A model generated the notes under the pieces. It saw nothing but the letters and a program-made list of their open reading frames with translations, had not been told where the DNA came from and searched no databases. From Lingula anatina (lineage: Eukaryota > Brachiopoda > Lingulata > Lingulida > Lingulidae): DNA of 34,082 nucleotides. Within the stretch, counting starts at the first letter, position 1; every line of letters starts with the position of its first letter. The stretch spans positions 4,955-39,036 of the forward strand of contig NW_019775934.1 in assembly GCF_001039355.2 (NCBI RefSeq), read 5' to 3'. Below are positions 19,274 to 30,257 of this stretch, piece after piece. The position numbers and the translations under genes are program-made.

Positions 19274-21253
19274 CTAACATAACGTCATGTTCTGCTTTCT
19301 AGAGATCAGCATGCAGTGTTCTCTCTCTGAGTACTGACTACTGACTTCTACCTTTATTTCTATCTTTATATACCTTCACATATATAATTACATTACATTG
19401 GCTTCCCAGCCAGGTGGGTTGCCAGAGTGGTCACTTTAATTCAATTACACATGCGATAGGGAAGACTTCCAGACTGAGCACTAAATGGCTTCTACTAGTG
19501 GACAATAGGTTGATAACTTAAACTGATTGATCAAGGTGAATAATATAGTTACAAGGCAGAGAACCATTCCTAAATACATTTGAGGTGGATGTATTTGTTA
19601 ATCAAAGATATGGCTTCTTGTTTAATTGAGTTACCTAGTGTGACTCTAAACAAACTAACTTCTTTAAACTTGACCTGTAAACTGATTATATAAGTATACA
19701 TCCTGAAAACATTTAACCCACACATGTATATAATTCAGGACACATATTGTTATATAACAACCTTATAAACTTCTGGAAATTAGACTGAATGTAATGGAAT
19801 TGATCATATTTATAGTTGCTATTTCAATGAAAAGTTGAGAAAACCGAAAATTCATTTAAGGCATTAAATTACAAGTATGACACATCCCTGGGGCCCTTCT
19901 AAATATGTCCTCATATTTACCATTAAATTACAAGTACTCTAGGTTTTATACAAACCAACTACATGTACACATTATCTATTTGCTTTGACTATGTACAAGT
20001 AAATTTACATTAAACACAAGCAATAATTATAAAGACATAATATGACATGGTATTTTCTCACTTCAAATTGAAATAAATATTAAAAACTATATTTCTCTAT
20101 CAGTATGACAACACATTTATGTTTACACAAAAGAAAACTTCTAAACGTTTACAGTCTATTTGATTTTACATTTTTCCTTTATGTAAGTACAGTTCTTTTG
20201 GTAAAGTGGGAACCTTATTTGTCCAGCTACTACCATTAATACTCGTAGGGTGCACAGTAATAATATCAATGAACTCGTTTTTTTTTTTGTTTCCATGTAT
20301 GTTTTAGTTTTACTATTTGTTGAGACGTATTTCTCTAGCAATATCCATTAGGGCTTTATGATCGATGCATCATGTGCATTACTCTTTTAAACTTGTTGGA
20401 CTGATCCCTGTCAGACCAAGACTCTGGAAGACTTTCTAACATTTTTACTTTGATCATCCATTAAAAGCATCCACAATTAAGTGCGATGACAAAGTAGGAA
20501 GGTACAGACATTGTGTTTATGGTAAATGTAAGACTTAAGCCACGTTGGCAAAAACTGACAAATCACATAAAGACTAAGAAGGTCAAGGAAAAGCAAAAGT
20601 TGGTGGAAGTTGGTGCTATAAGTACAAAAATAAACTGAACTTTTTGTATTATGCACAAATGAGAATTGGGGGTTTGCTGAAAGGTATGACCATAAAAATA
20701 AACATTAGAAAACAACAATATTTACTATAAACTGTTTCTTTATTCAAAGTGCTGGCATACAATGTATACAGTTGTAGGGGTTTTTTTGTTATTATTTCAC
20801 TTTTGAAGCTTTTGATTTGCATTTTATGACGTAAATATATTTTTCCTGCCTGTTTTTTTTCCTATTTAGCATTTGCTTCCTCCATATTTCTTCTAGTTAT
20901 GGTAATTCATTCAATTTGTTCCTTGGTGCTGATACTGATATTTTACGTTTGTGATTTTCTAAAATAACTTCATTCATCCAATGCACTGTGTAGCTTTCAC
21001 AGACATTAACGTCATATTTTGTGTTGCTTACCAGCAGGCTGTGTACAACAGTATTTGTTAAATTTTACTATGTGTTGTTATTGGATGGACTATTTCCCAA
21101 CTTCACAACTACTTACTTTGGTACCCAAGAAATTAAAGATGGAAGGATAGATTGTGCACAGCCTAATACAATACAGAAAGTGCCTGCACCTCTGATTGCA
21201 TTCAGCAAAAGATGTAAAGAAGAGGGTATAGATGGTACCTTAGTTTGTTGTTG
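19274..21253 (-). mobile_element. LTR of the gypsy element, nearly complete (about 2 kb)
   Basis: Its 3' edge (19,274) is fixed by the copy at 18,627. Its body from 19,883 to 21,253 is repeated at 21,255-22,621. It ends at the N at 21,254, only a few bases short of where the second copy meets the sequence downstream of integrase. Two kilobases is long for an LTR. Small open frames inside occur in both copies and look incidental. An internal 16-nt direct repeat is at 19,862 and 19,921. Confidence 0.65.
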
Positions 21254-21254
21254 N
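21254..21254. other. Assembly join between two LTR copies
   Basis: One N separates the two copies. Both flanks are within the LTR, and the order is what results when two overlapping LTR contigs are placed end to end. Confidence 0.6.
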
Positions 21255-22625
21255 CATCCCTGGGGCCCTTCTAAATATGTCCTCATATTTACCATTAAAT
21301 TACAAGTACTCTAGGTTTTATACAAACCAACTACATGTACACATTATCTATTTGCTTTGACTATGTACAAGTAAATTTACATTAAACACAAGCAATAATT
21401 ATAAAGACATAATATGACATGGTATTTTCTCACTTCAAGTTGAAATAAATATTAATAATTATATTTCTATACCAGTATGACAACATATTTATCTTTACAC
21501 AATAGATAACTTCTAAACAGCTACAGTCTATTTGATTTTACATTTCTCCTTTATGTAAGTACAGTTCTTTTGGTAAAGTGGGAACCTTATTTGTCCAGCT
21601 ACTACCATTAATATTCATAGGGTGCACAGTAATAATATCAATGAACTCGTTATTGTTTCCATGTTTGTTTTAGTTTTACTATTTGTTGATACATTTTCTC
21701 TAGCAATATCCATTAGGGCTTTTTAACTGATGCATATACATTGCTCTTTTGAACTTGTTGGTCTGGTTCTTGTCAGACAAAGACTTTGGAAGACTTTTCT
21801 AACATTTTTACTTTGAACATCCACTAAAAGCATCCACAATTAAGTGCGATGACAAAGTAGGAAGGTACAGACATTGTGTTTATGGTAAATGTAAGACCTA
21901 AGTCACGTTGGTAAAAACTGACAAATCCCGTAAAGACTAAGAAGGTCAAGGAAAAACAAAAGTTGGTGGAAGTTGGTGCTATAAGTACAAAAATATATTA
22001 ACTTTTTGTAGTATGTACAAATGAGGATTTGGGGGTTTGCGGAAAGGTATGACCATAAAAATAAAAATTAGAAAACAACAATATTTACTATAAACTGTTT
22101 CTTTATTTAAAGTGCTGGCATACAATGTATACAATTGTAGGGTTTTTTTTTATTATTATTATTTCATTTTTGAAGCTTTTGATTTGCATTTTATGACGTT
22201 AATATATTTTTCCTGCCTGTTTTTTTTTCCTATTTAGCATTTGCTTCCTCCATATTTCTTCCAGTTATGGTAATTCATTCAATTTGTTCCTTTGTGCTGA
22301 TACTGATATTTTACGTTTGTGAATTTCTAAAATAACTCCATTCATCCAATGCACTGTGTAGCTTTCACAGACACTAATGTCATATTTTGTGATGCTTACC
22401 AGCAGGCTGGTTACAACAGTATTTGTTAAATTTTACTATGTGTTGTTCTTGGATGGACTGTTTCCCAACTTCACAACTACTTACTTTGGTACCCAAGAAA
22501 TTAAAGATGGAAGTACAGGTTGTGCACAGCCTCATACAATGCAGAAAGTGCCTGCACCTCTGATTGCATTCAGCAAAAGATGTAAAGAAGAGGGTATAGA
22601 TGGTACCTTAGTTTGTTGTTGTTAG
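21255..22625 (-). mobile_element. LTR, 5' two-thirds, attached to integrase
   Basis: It matches 19,883-21,253. The first ~170 bases are identical, and scattered substitutions and indels follow, so the copies are close but not the same molecule. On the minus strand this is the LTR that follows the integrase frame, i.e. a 3' LTR missing its last ~600 bp. A purine-rich AAACTAAAAAGGGCAA stretch at about 22,680-22,695 is a possible polypurine tract; if it is, the LTR begins some 55 bp earlier than the TAACA edge. Confidence 0.65.
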
Positions 22626-22779
22626 GTTAGGTTGTAGTCTTGAAGTTTGCACAAGTGCGCATCTTGTGCATTTTTGCATTGCCCTTTTTAGTTTCTTATT
22701 ATTATGTTGCTGCATTTTTAAACACTATGCACATCTAATTCAACACACTTTTTATCTGTCATTTCTCTGTTACTACATT

Positions 22780-23771
22780 TTAATTCTGATATCGTACTAT
22801 TGGTGGTCTTTTTCTTTTCCTTCCCGCATGGGTTTTTGTGCTATGGAATTCTTTCTTCAATCTTTCTGGTATGTCATCAGCCAGTACACCTTTTACGATT
22901 GATTTTTCATTTGCAAACTTAACATTGTACTGATACTGTTTATATTTGGCATTCCATGAGCATTTGACAAGCTTTTCTATTTGTCGGACTGGGTCATCTT
23001 CTTCCTCATTCACCACACCTTGCTGTGTCGATGTAACGGGCGTAGTTGTTTGGCCTGAAATGCAACGTTGCCTTTGAGGTCTATTTTGCTGAGGGATGAT
23101 AGGTTCATGGTACTCTCTCAGGTTATTTGCATGGACAGGACTTCTGTGCATTTCATTATTATCACATTTCCTGATTCTATATGTGACAGGCCCTACTCTT
23201 TGATGTATCCGATATGGTCCTTGCCACTTTTTGTGAAGCTTGGAACTAAGACCAGGCGGAGGCTTTGGTACATGGAGGAGAACTTCATCACCTATTTGAA
23301 ATGTTGGGTTTTTAGCTTTCTTATCGTAGTGCTTTTTGTTTGCTGTACTTGCCATTTCTTTGTTTTTCTTTGCTTGTTCTCTACCCCATTCTAGTGTTTC
23401 CAGGTGGTCTTGCACATACTCTCTGATAGAATTTGGGAGCTTATCTTTCGGCGCCATTTTCACATCAAAAGGTGTTCTCATTTCTCTGCCATGCAATAGA
23501 AAGTACGGTGAAAAGCCTGTTGCTATTCCTGGTGTTTTTCGATATGCCATGAGAATTGCTGGGAGTACCGTTGGCCAGTTTGTTTGTTTCTTATCAGCAT
23601 AAGATCGAAGAGCTTGGCCAATAAAACCATTTGTCCTTTCACAAACAGCATTTGTTTGAGGGTGATAACTGCTCGTGAATACCTGTTTAACTTGAAAAAG
23701 ATCACAAATCGCCTGAACCAATTTTGACCGAAAGTTTTGACCTCTGTCTGAAATTAATGACCTTGGAGCAC
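22780..23771 (-). mobile_element. Ty3/gypsy integrase C-terminal half
   Basis: The frame is open from the N at 23,772 to a TAA at 22,780. It contains the second part of the catalytic core (ISDRGQNFRS, SSYHPQTNAVCERTN, MAYRKTPGIATGFSPYFLLHG), the GPY/F module (KKWQGPYRIHQRVGPVTYRI) and a C-terminal extension of about 120 residues. The core D-x-E residues seen are the Asp of SDRG and the Glu of CERTN. The tail (RQIEKLVKCSWNAKYKQYQY onward, ending DDIPERLKKEFH) loosely resembles a chromodomain, the module that targets chromovirus integration. The N-terminal zinc finger and all upstream pol domains are missing. Confidence 0.9.
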
Positions 23772-23772
23772 N
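23772..23772. other. Assembly join ending the integrase frame
   Basis: The integrase frame stops being readable exactly at this N and unrelated sequence with an ATT microsatellite follows. Confidence 0.65.
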
Positions 23773-23798
23773 TCATGTGTATCATCAAAGGCACGATG

Positions 23799-23799
23799 A

Positions 23800-23831
<32 letters not shown>
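23799..23831 (+). repeat. (ATT)n microsatellite
   Basis: About eleven ATT units just right of the N at 23,772. Confidence 0.95.
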
Positions 23832-23834
<3 letters not shown>

Positions 23835-24289
23835 ATTTTTAATTACTATTTCAGCTGTGAAAGAATTTTGTTATCACCTTGCGCCTTTTTCATCTTTCGT
23901 CGCTAATCTCGAATTTCGATTTTTGACAAACAAGCCGATGAATGGCAAGCAGTCATTTCTTTGCACAGTTAAAAGAGAGAGATTTGATTTTGAATTTATC
24001 AGATCTTTCAAAATCTTTCCAAATCTTTCAAATTTGATAAATTTTGAAACAAGCAAACATCGGGAAAGATAGATGTAGGGCTATTTATCTAGAGAAGCCC
24101 ATAGGGGCACCCTGCACACTGAAGCACGGCACATAAAGGATACAACATGTCTTGTCAACATAGTGTCTAAACCACAAAACGCTCCTTTAATGTGCCTAAC
24201 AGGAAGAATTATTTTCCCAAGACATCGCATTCACAAAGAATCACAAGACGCACACTTGCGTGAGTAACAAGCGAATTAGCTTAGATCGA
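23832..24289. other. Non-coding stretch
   Basis: No exon recognised. An AAATCTTTC word recurs three to four times at about 24,002-24,036. Confidence 0.4.
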
Positions 24290-24560
24290 TTTTTAATCGC
24301 CCTGAGCGGCGTCGAGGTTTGACTCTCGCATACGGGCGCACGCGGCCTCGTGATAGATTGCTTCTTCGGCTACCTCGCCCACGTCCCGATACGAAAACTA
24401 ACGGGAGACGCTGAATGAGCCGAGACCTGTCTTATCAACGCCGCCCCGCCGCGAGCAGGGATTCACAATGGCGGCGGGATTTTGTGTGGCTAGCGCGCAC
24501 GTGCAGCGCTAATTAAGTTCGCACGTATCCCTGGCTGAGGCAGAATGGAGCGGAGAAATG
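24290..24560. promoter_or_regulatory. GC- and CpG-rich island, candidate regulatory element
   Basis: This stretch is far richer in G, C and CpG than its surroundings. It contains ACAATGGCGGCGGG at about 24,466-24,479 (a YY1-like CAATGGCGGC core) and GCGCACGTGCAGCGC at 24,495-24,509 with a CACGTG E-box. An ATG in the YY1-like word opens only 14 codons. No splice-bordered exon was found, so a promoter, enhancer or 5' exon of an unseen gene remains open. Confidence 0.35.
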
Positions 24561-26109
24561 GTATTGTCGCCGAACAAAAAAAATCTCGTCTCTGACTATT
24601 AACTGCTCGTGGGGAGGTGTAAAATGATACTGCTTTTAACGGAATATGTTGAGATGGCCATAAGGTTACTGTTGACTCGAATAGAAAGATTATCGAGATG
24701 ATCTTAATCCAGGGGAGTTTTTACCTTTTGCGCTAATTGCTAATGTATTATAGTCTCGTCATTTTGATGTTATGCTCCTTAAATATGAAAAGCACTGCCG
24801 GCTTAGACCGCTTTTAGAAATGGTTTAGATGATTGTTAATTTTTTTTAATGATGCAACTTTTAAACCACAATCACTTCAAGATTAAAAGCTTTCGCTGAC
24901 ACATGGTAATATTTAATTAATTTTTCTTTTGCTTTTATTATCAAAGCTTTACTTCACTTTGTGTCATTTCTATTGGAGTGGTGGTATCTTGGCTCCATCG
25001 ACTTCGGCTGAATTTTAAAGAGGCTCTCGTGGGGATCTTGCTTCAAATAAGATAAATAAATAAATAAATAAATAAACAATAAAAACAAGAAATATAAAAA
25101 TAAATAGCTAAAATTAAAATGTGTAACGACAATAATAGCTAAATAATTATATTATCAGCAAAATTTCCTTATTTAGTGGACAGTTATCACATACTTGCCT
25201 ATTATTAGAGAATGACCTCAAACTAAAAAAAAAAACAAACAAATAATTAGACTGAAAGTATATATTATACCAGCCTTATTATTAATTATTACCTTTAGCC
25301 AAGTAAAGTACCACGGTTCCATAGTGATACATTCCTTCCAATTTCTCTCATGAATAAGTGCCGGGCTAATAATCTTAATAATGAAACTCAACTTGCAGAC
25401 GTTAAGTGAAGTGTCTCATTTCCATGATTTCTGCAACTCAATCCTCGTGTTACAGTGCAAATGACCGCAAGCGGTGTAACTGATCCATGTGTGGACATTA
25501 ACTTCCACAGTAAACAATCAGGGACGATAGCTAGTCTTCTATTTAAATGATATAAAACCTTATGTAAGTGAGGAGTCATTTAGTGATGTTCCCGTGTGAT
25601 ACACGTATCTCCTTTTCTGATTTTTCTGCAGTAAAAACTGACTAAAACGTCAAATGAATCAACTAATATATTAGAATATATATGTACAGAGAGTTAGGCA
25701 ATGCCCCTGATGACTATAATTCATGGCGAGGGTGTCATCACATCGGCCTTCCATGCTCGTATTACATTAGGCAGTAAGATGCTTTGTACCAGAATTTACT
25801 ATTTTATTTCTTTTTTCATTAAAAACTATGACTTATTTATAAGCTACTGCTTTGGCACGTAAATTCCCCAATCCACAGTAGGCACTTCAAAAAAAAAAAA
25901 AAAAAAAAAAGATAATAATTTTCCATTTTATTCAGTGAATAGACATATATGAACGCAGCCATATAATCTGTAATATCGGAAATGCTGTAGTCTTCAAGAA
26001 TGCCATTCTAAAGACCGCATAGAAATCAACCTTTGGTAATTTCCTTCCTCTTTCCTTCCCTCTTTCCTTTTTTACACAATGCCGTGGCTATTGACTTACG
26101 TGTCCCGTT

Positions 26110-26121
26110 AATTACGTAATT
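26110..26121. promoter_or_regulatory. Perfect palindrome AATTACGTAATT
   Basis: The core TTACGTAA is the consensus of PAR-bZIP/E4BP4-type (D-box) factors. Nearby CAATTACTTAATG adds TAAT homeodomain-type words. Function is inferred. Confidence 0.3.
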
Positions 26122-26885
26122 GTATTTGTTCACTGAATCAATTACTTAATGCCTTCGTTAATAACGATTTCACAAAGTGACTTAAGCTACTGGAAAAATA
26201 TTTGATGAGCCGGAACGCTTGGAGCAAGGTTTGAAATTTTGATTCCTTTCAATTTGAGAAGAAATAAGCAAATAGATAGAAAGAATAAATTATCCAGATA
26301 AAATTCATTTTTTGTTTGTGGATGAAAGTTTAACAAAAAAATAAATAAATAAATAAATAAAAATAATAATAATAAAAAAATTAAAAAAAAAATAGAAAAA
26401 AATTGACGAATAATTGATTTTTTTCTTTTTTTCTTTTTCTTAATGTATCATATCTAGTGATTAAGAAAGTGAAAAAGTGCGTGGCAATATTCATTAGACG
26501 GGAGTCTGATAATTTTATTTAAACGAAATTGATGTTACCTTTTTTACGACAGAAAAAAAACAACTTTGAAAATTTTGATATAAGATAAATTAACATCATC
26601 GATAGACTTAACTTCTTTGCCATAGATATATCAAAGTGCTCAATTCAACAATAGAGTTATACTGAGGGCATAGTGAACTTTAAACTACTGGCAGACGTAG
26701 CGGTAGACTCGCCGTCCCCAAACGCAAGCACTTGTTGAGTTGTCGCAGGCGCCGTAATCAATTCAATCAAGCGGAGCTGATCCAGATTGCCCCGCGCTTG
26801 AAAGTGTTGTAAAGAAACAATCCCTCCATCTCGCGTGACAAGATTAAATGTCTTTCTATGCATTGCGTCCCGAGCTTTAAGAAAC

Positions 26886-26899
26886 GATTAGCACTAATC
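26886..26899. promoter_or_regulatory. Inverted TAATC pair (GATTAGCACTAATC)
   Basis: Two TAATC words face each other with a short spacer, the type of dimer site bound by K50 (Otx/Gsc/Pitx-class) homeodomains. GCACGTGCAG with an E-box follows at 26,915-26,924. Confidence 0.3.
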
Positions 26900-27454
26900 A
26901 TGGATCTGTTGAACGCACGTGCAGCCTTTGTTCACAGAAACTAGACGCGGTCTTCCAAGAGTACAATAGGAAACATAATCTCGACTTTTTTCCGTCGTCT
27001 ACGTATTGCGACGAATAATGAGATTTTTTTTTTCAATTTCTATAACGGGCGTCAATCGCTGATTACAAGATTAGTTGAATTAGAGGAATATTGAATTGAA
27101 TACACATCTTTTTTTTCAACTGTTACATAATTTTGTTCAGATCCCTTTTTATAATTCAACCTGTGGCAATTTCGATAATTCAATAAGATAAGTGACAAAC
27201 TAAGAGCATTAGGAAAATTAACCGTGCTTAGAACTATTGACAGAAAGTAATTTTGATGCAGCGAACGAATTCTACTCATCATTGGCAAAATGATAAATTT
27301 CTATTTTGACGAGTTTAAAAAGTTGACGAGCACGCAGTTCCAAATCTTGTGTTCAGTTGTTTTTTATTACAACTTTAAACAAAATAATATTATTTCGTCC
27401 AATCTTTAGTTCAGATCGTATCTGTGTAAATTAATGGTTCGCGTTAAAGCAGAA

Positions 27455-27458
<4 letters not shown>

Positions 27459-27505
<47 letters not shown>
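27459..27505 (+). repeat. (AAT)n microsatellite
   Basis: About fifteen uninterrupted AAT units. Confidence 0.95.
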
Positions 27506-27507
<2 letters not shown>

Positions 27508-28706
27508 GTGTCTATAAGATGACAATAAATGAAGGAGATTAAATTAGTAATCGGGCTTGAGTTAAAAAAAAGTTACGAATAAAAAAGTAACTGAATGTAT
27601 ATGGGATTGTCATAGCTTTAGAACTTTTTTGCTTTTTGAACGCCTTTAGTAGCACAATACGTACGAGAAATAGAAGAAGTAGACCTAAAATAAAATTTTC
27701 CGAGGTCTATCCCTTCTTTTTTGAAGTACTGGCCCTTAAAAACACTCTTAATGACAATGCAAGGAATGCACTACACGGTTAACTCAATCAAAGGGAAGTG
27801 AAAGAAAATGTGCTTCAGAAAACGTGTGTCTACATGTGTATCTATGGGACATTTTAGCATGAGAGAGATAGAGAGAAGAGGGAGGGGGCAATATATAACA
27901 ACCAGCCTATAAAATACATGCACTCAAAGCTTAAGAGCAGCTGAAACCTCGTGTCCACATAACACCCTCTTAACACGCCAGAATTTAACCAGCCACCTGT
28001 AACAGCACTCCGTACTTCACTCGAGCCGCCTACAAGGCTAGCGTGCGCGACATTATTTTCTCTACGTGCATTTACTCCTTCTATGCAATACAATTTACTA
28101 CCGCCACCGCCACCTGCAAGCGCCGTGATACTCAGGTGCTAGATGCTTTAATTAATTGGATTCATTAGGTATGATTTATTTAATCTGGGTATGAACAGCG
28201 AGGGGGAAAACACTTGTTGGTTTAGTGTTAAGTAACGTTTCTATGGGTGTAAGTGTGCGGGCGGTGTCTTTTTTTTAAATTCTGTCGAATGTGAGAATAT
28301 GGGTGTAGGTTGGTCCATTTGTACTGGTACAAAGCGTGCGTGTGCATCTTAAACAAATCACATTGTACATATTCGTTTCACAACAGAGGAAGATAAGGTA
28401 GCCCTGTGTTGCAAGACTGACATACGTTTATATGTGTTTAAAACCGTAACGTTTTTTTCTAACAAAGGAATAGTATATGGAACACTTTGAATGCAATGTG
28501 CGTCGTAGTGACTATTCCAGTTAAAAGTATTAAAACCATCTTTTTCCATCTATGTAAGGACAAGAAATAGGGCCTATTAACGATCTGAGGCTTTTGTTTC
28601 CCTTGATTTACTATTTGTCATCTGCTTATTAAACTTAGTAAAACGTCTTTTATATTAAATTTGGGTGTCATTCATATATCTTTTTCTTTTCATCAAAAAT
28701 CTATTT

Positions 28707-28707
<1 letters not shown>

Positions 28708-28750
<43 letters not shown>
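28708..28750 (+). repeat. (AAT)n microsatellite
   Basis: About fourteen uninterrupted AAT units. Confidence 0.95.
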
Positions 28751-28751
<1 letters not shown>

Positions 28752-29312
28752 TAGCACTAATGCTTACAAAATGAGAAGAGACTTGGCTTAATCCGTCAGT
28801 GTGAACAGAGAATCAAACGAAAGTCCTCGTAAAAGCCCATTTTACAGCACTCGTGGCAAATGATGAATTACATTGCAAAAATAAACAATTTGCCCAGAAA
28901 CCAAACAGCTACGAATAATGCAGGCTGCATATCTAATTCTCCAATGAATTAAGGGTAGAGCGAATAAAGAGAATGACTGATTAATGTTAAGTATGAAGCA
29001 CAGAGAACAAATGCAAATAAATACATCAATAAGTAGACAAATACGTCTGTAAATAGATTATATGATTTCATCGAGAGGTTAACGAGCAAAGATGTACTGT
29101 TCTACTGGTTCACGCGAGGCAGTGGGTTTATTAACAATTTCCATAAGCACTTTGGCGTCTGCATTCATGTAACTCTTTAAATGGTCCTGTTATACGAGGT
29201 GGGTAGTGTATATCATGTCATTTTCTCTTTCTCCTGTAACATTTTATGCAAATAATTCCAAAACGCTAAAACTGAGCGTTACTTAATATGTAATACACTG
29301 TGTACTTGTACT

Positions 29313-29490
29313 CAGGGGTCGGATCAAGAATTACTTGAAGGGGGAGGGGGGGGCGCGGATGCAAAGCCAACCCTGCCCCTACCCCACCCTTGGCGTGGGG
29401 TTCGGGGCCTGCCGAAGGGCCCCAAAAAATTTCAAGAGGGGACAATTGGTGTGTTTTTTTTCATAAATCGAAGGGGGTTAGGAATCCGCT
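29313..29490 (-). mobile_element. hAT-like non-autonomous repeat, copy 2 (inverted relative to copy 1)
   Basis: Begins CAGGGGTCGGATCAAG. Its inner blocks (CACGCCAAGG and GTCCCCTCTTGA on the minus strand) match 10,808-11,056. It is shorter, lacking the middle of copy 1. Confidence 0.6.
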
Positions 29491-29699
29491 AAATGTATAA
29501 ATATAAATATATAAATTCTCTGTTTCATAAATAAATATGCAGAAAGAATAACGTAATGTGAAAACTTAGTGTTTTTTTCTGTTTAAATTTATAATATGTG
29601 CACTGAAAAATTAAATTGATCATAGTCACTTATTTTCTTCCTTACGAAACACTTTNATAATATACGTTGCCTGTAAGATGTAACAGATCTCTTCCCCCC

Positions 29700-30035
29700 A
29701 CAGACCACCACTGTCGTGTTTAACCTAGGATATCACCTTATGCCGATGACACTCAGTGACACACCCACTGTGACATTTAGCACCATGAAGCTGCCATAGA
29801 ACGAATGATGACTTTTGCCTCAGACCTTGAGGTATGGACTATTAGGAACAAATTTTGACTCAAATGATAATTAACGATGAAATCAAGTTTCTGGCCATTT
29901 CTCCCCCACAAAATATAAAATAAACTCAGAATCTCATTATCAGGATTGGAAATAGTGTGATTCCAGTATCTCTCATATACGGAGTGCCAAAAATCTTGGT
30001 GTCTACCTTGATTCTACCCTCTCAATTGATAGGTA
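29700..30035 (+). pseudogene. Dead LINE reverse-transcriptase remnant
   Basis: The frame at about 29,728 reads ISPYADDTQ, the RT catalytic YADD box, followed by stops. Further on, after at least one frame change, AIERMMTFASDLEVW and then SAKNLGVYLDSTLSID (near 29,980-30,030) match the usual order after the palm domain in CR1/L2/Jockey-like LINEs. Several stops and shifts make it inactive. An N lies just upstream at 29,656. Confidence 0.75.
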
Positions 30036-30104
30036 AATCTACCACATACTGTATTACAGTGTAAAGTGTAAATAGCACATCACATTATCTCCATGGCAAC
30101 TTAA

Positions 30105-30115
30105 ACACACACACA

Positions 30116-30172
<57 letters not shown>
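30105..30172 (+). repeat. Compound (CA)n/(CT)n microsatellite
   Basis: ACAC, then TCTC, then about 22 CA units. Confidence 0.95.
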
Positions 30173-30174
<2 letters not shown>

Positions 30175-30257
30175 TGGCCTAATAACCAGCAGCTGATCCA
30201 GGCACTACAGCAAGAGAAGTGGAATACGATTCCAAAGACGCCATCTGACGCCTTATA

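Larger units (their letters stand above)
24561..29312. other. Gene-poor interval with microsatellites and short complex islands
   Basis: I see no coding exon over 4.7 kb. Contents: (AAAT)n at 25,052-25,076; poly(A) at 25,889-25,910; A-rich AAAT/AAT tract at 26,335-26,402; (AAT)n at 27,459-27,505 and 28,708-28,750; and islands with palindromic factor-like sites at about 26.1, 26.9 and 28.1 kb. A developmental regulatory desert would look like this, but so would ordinary intergenic DNA. Confidence 0.45.

Noticed and set aside
21021-22625. Two related open frames (FPNFTTTYFGTQEIKDG) that look conserved
   Set aside because: They are the same place in the two LTR copies, so the similarity reflects duplication; the frames have no known domain.
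23068-23602. Plus-strand open frames of 88-108 codons
   Set aside because: They lie antisense to the integrase frame and are shadows of it.
26657-26863. Minus-strand open frame of 68 codons
   Set aside because: No splice sites or homology; better read as part of a complex non-coding island.
27459-28750. Evenly spaced repeats that could suggest a CRISPR-like array
   Set aside because: They are simple AAT microsatellites with no spacers, in a eukaryotic genome.
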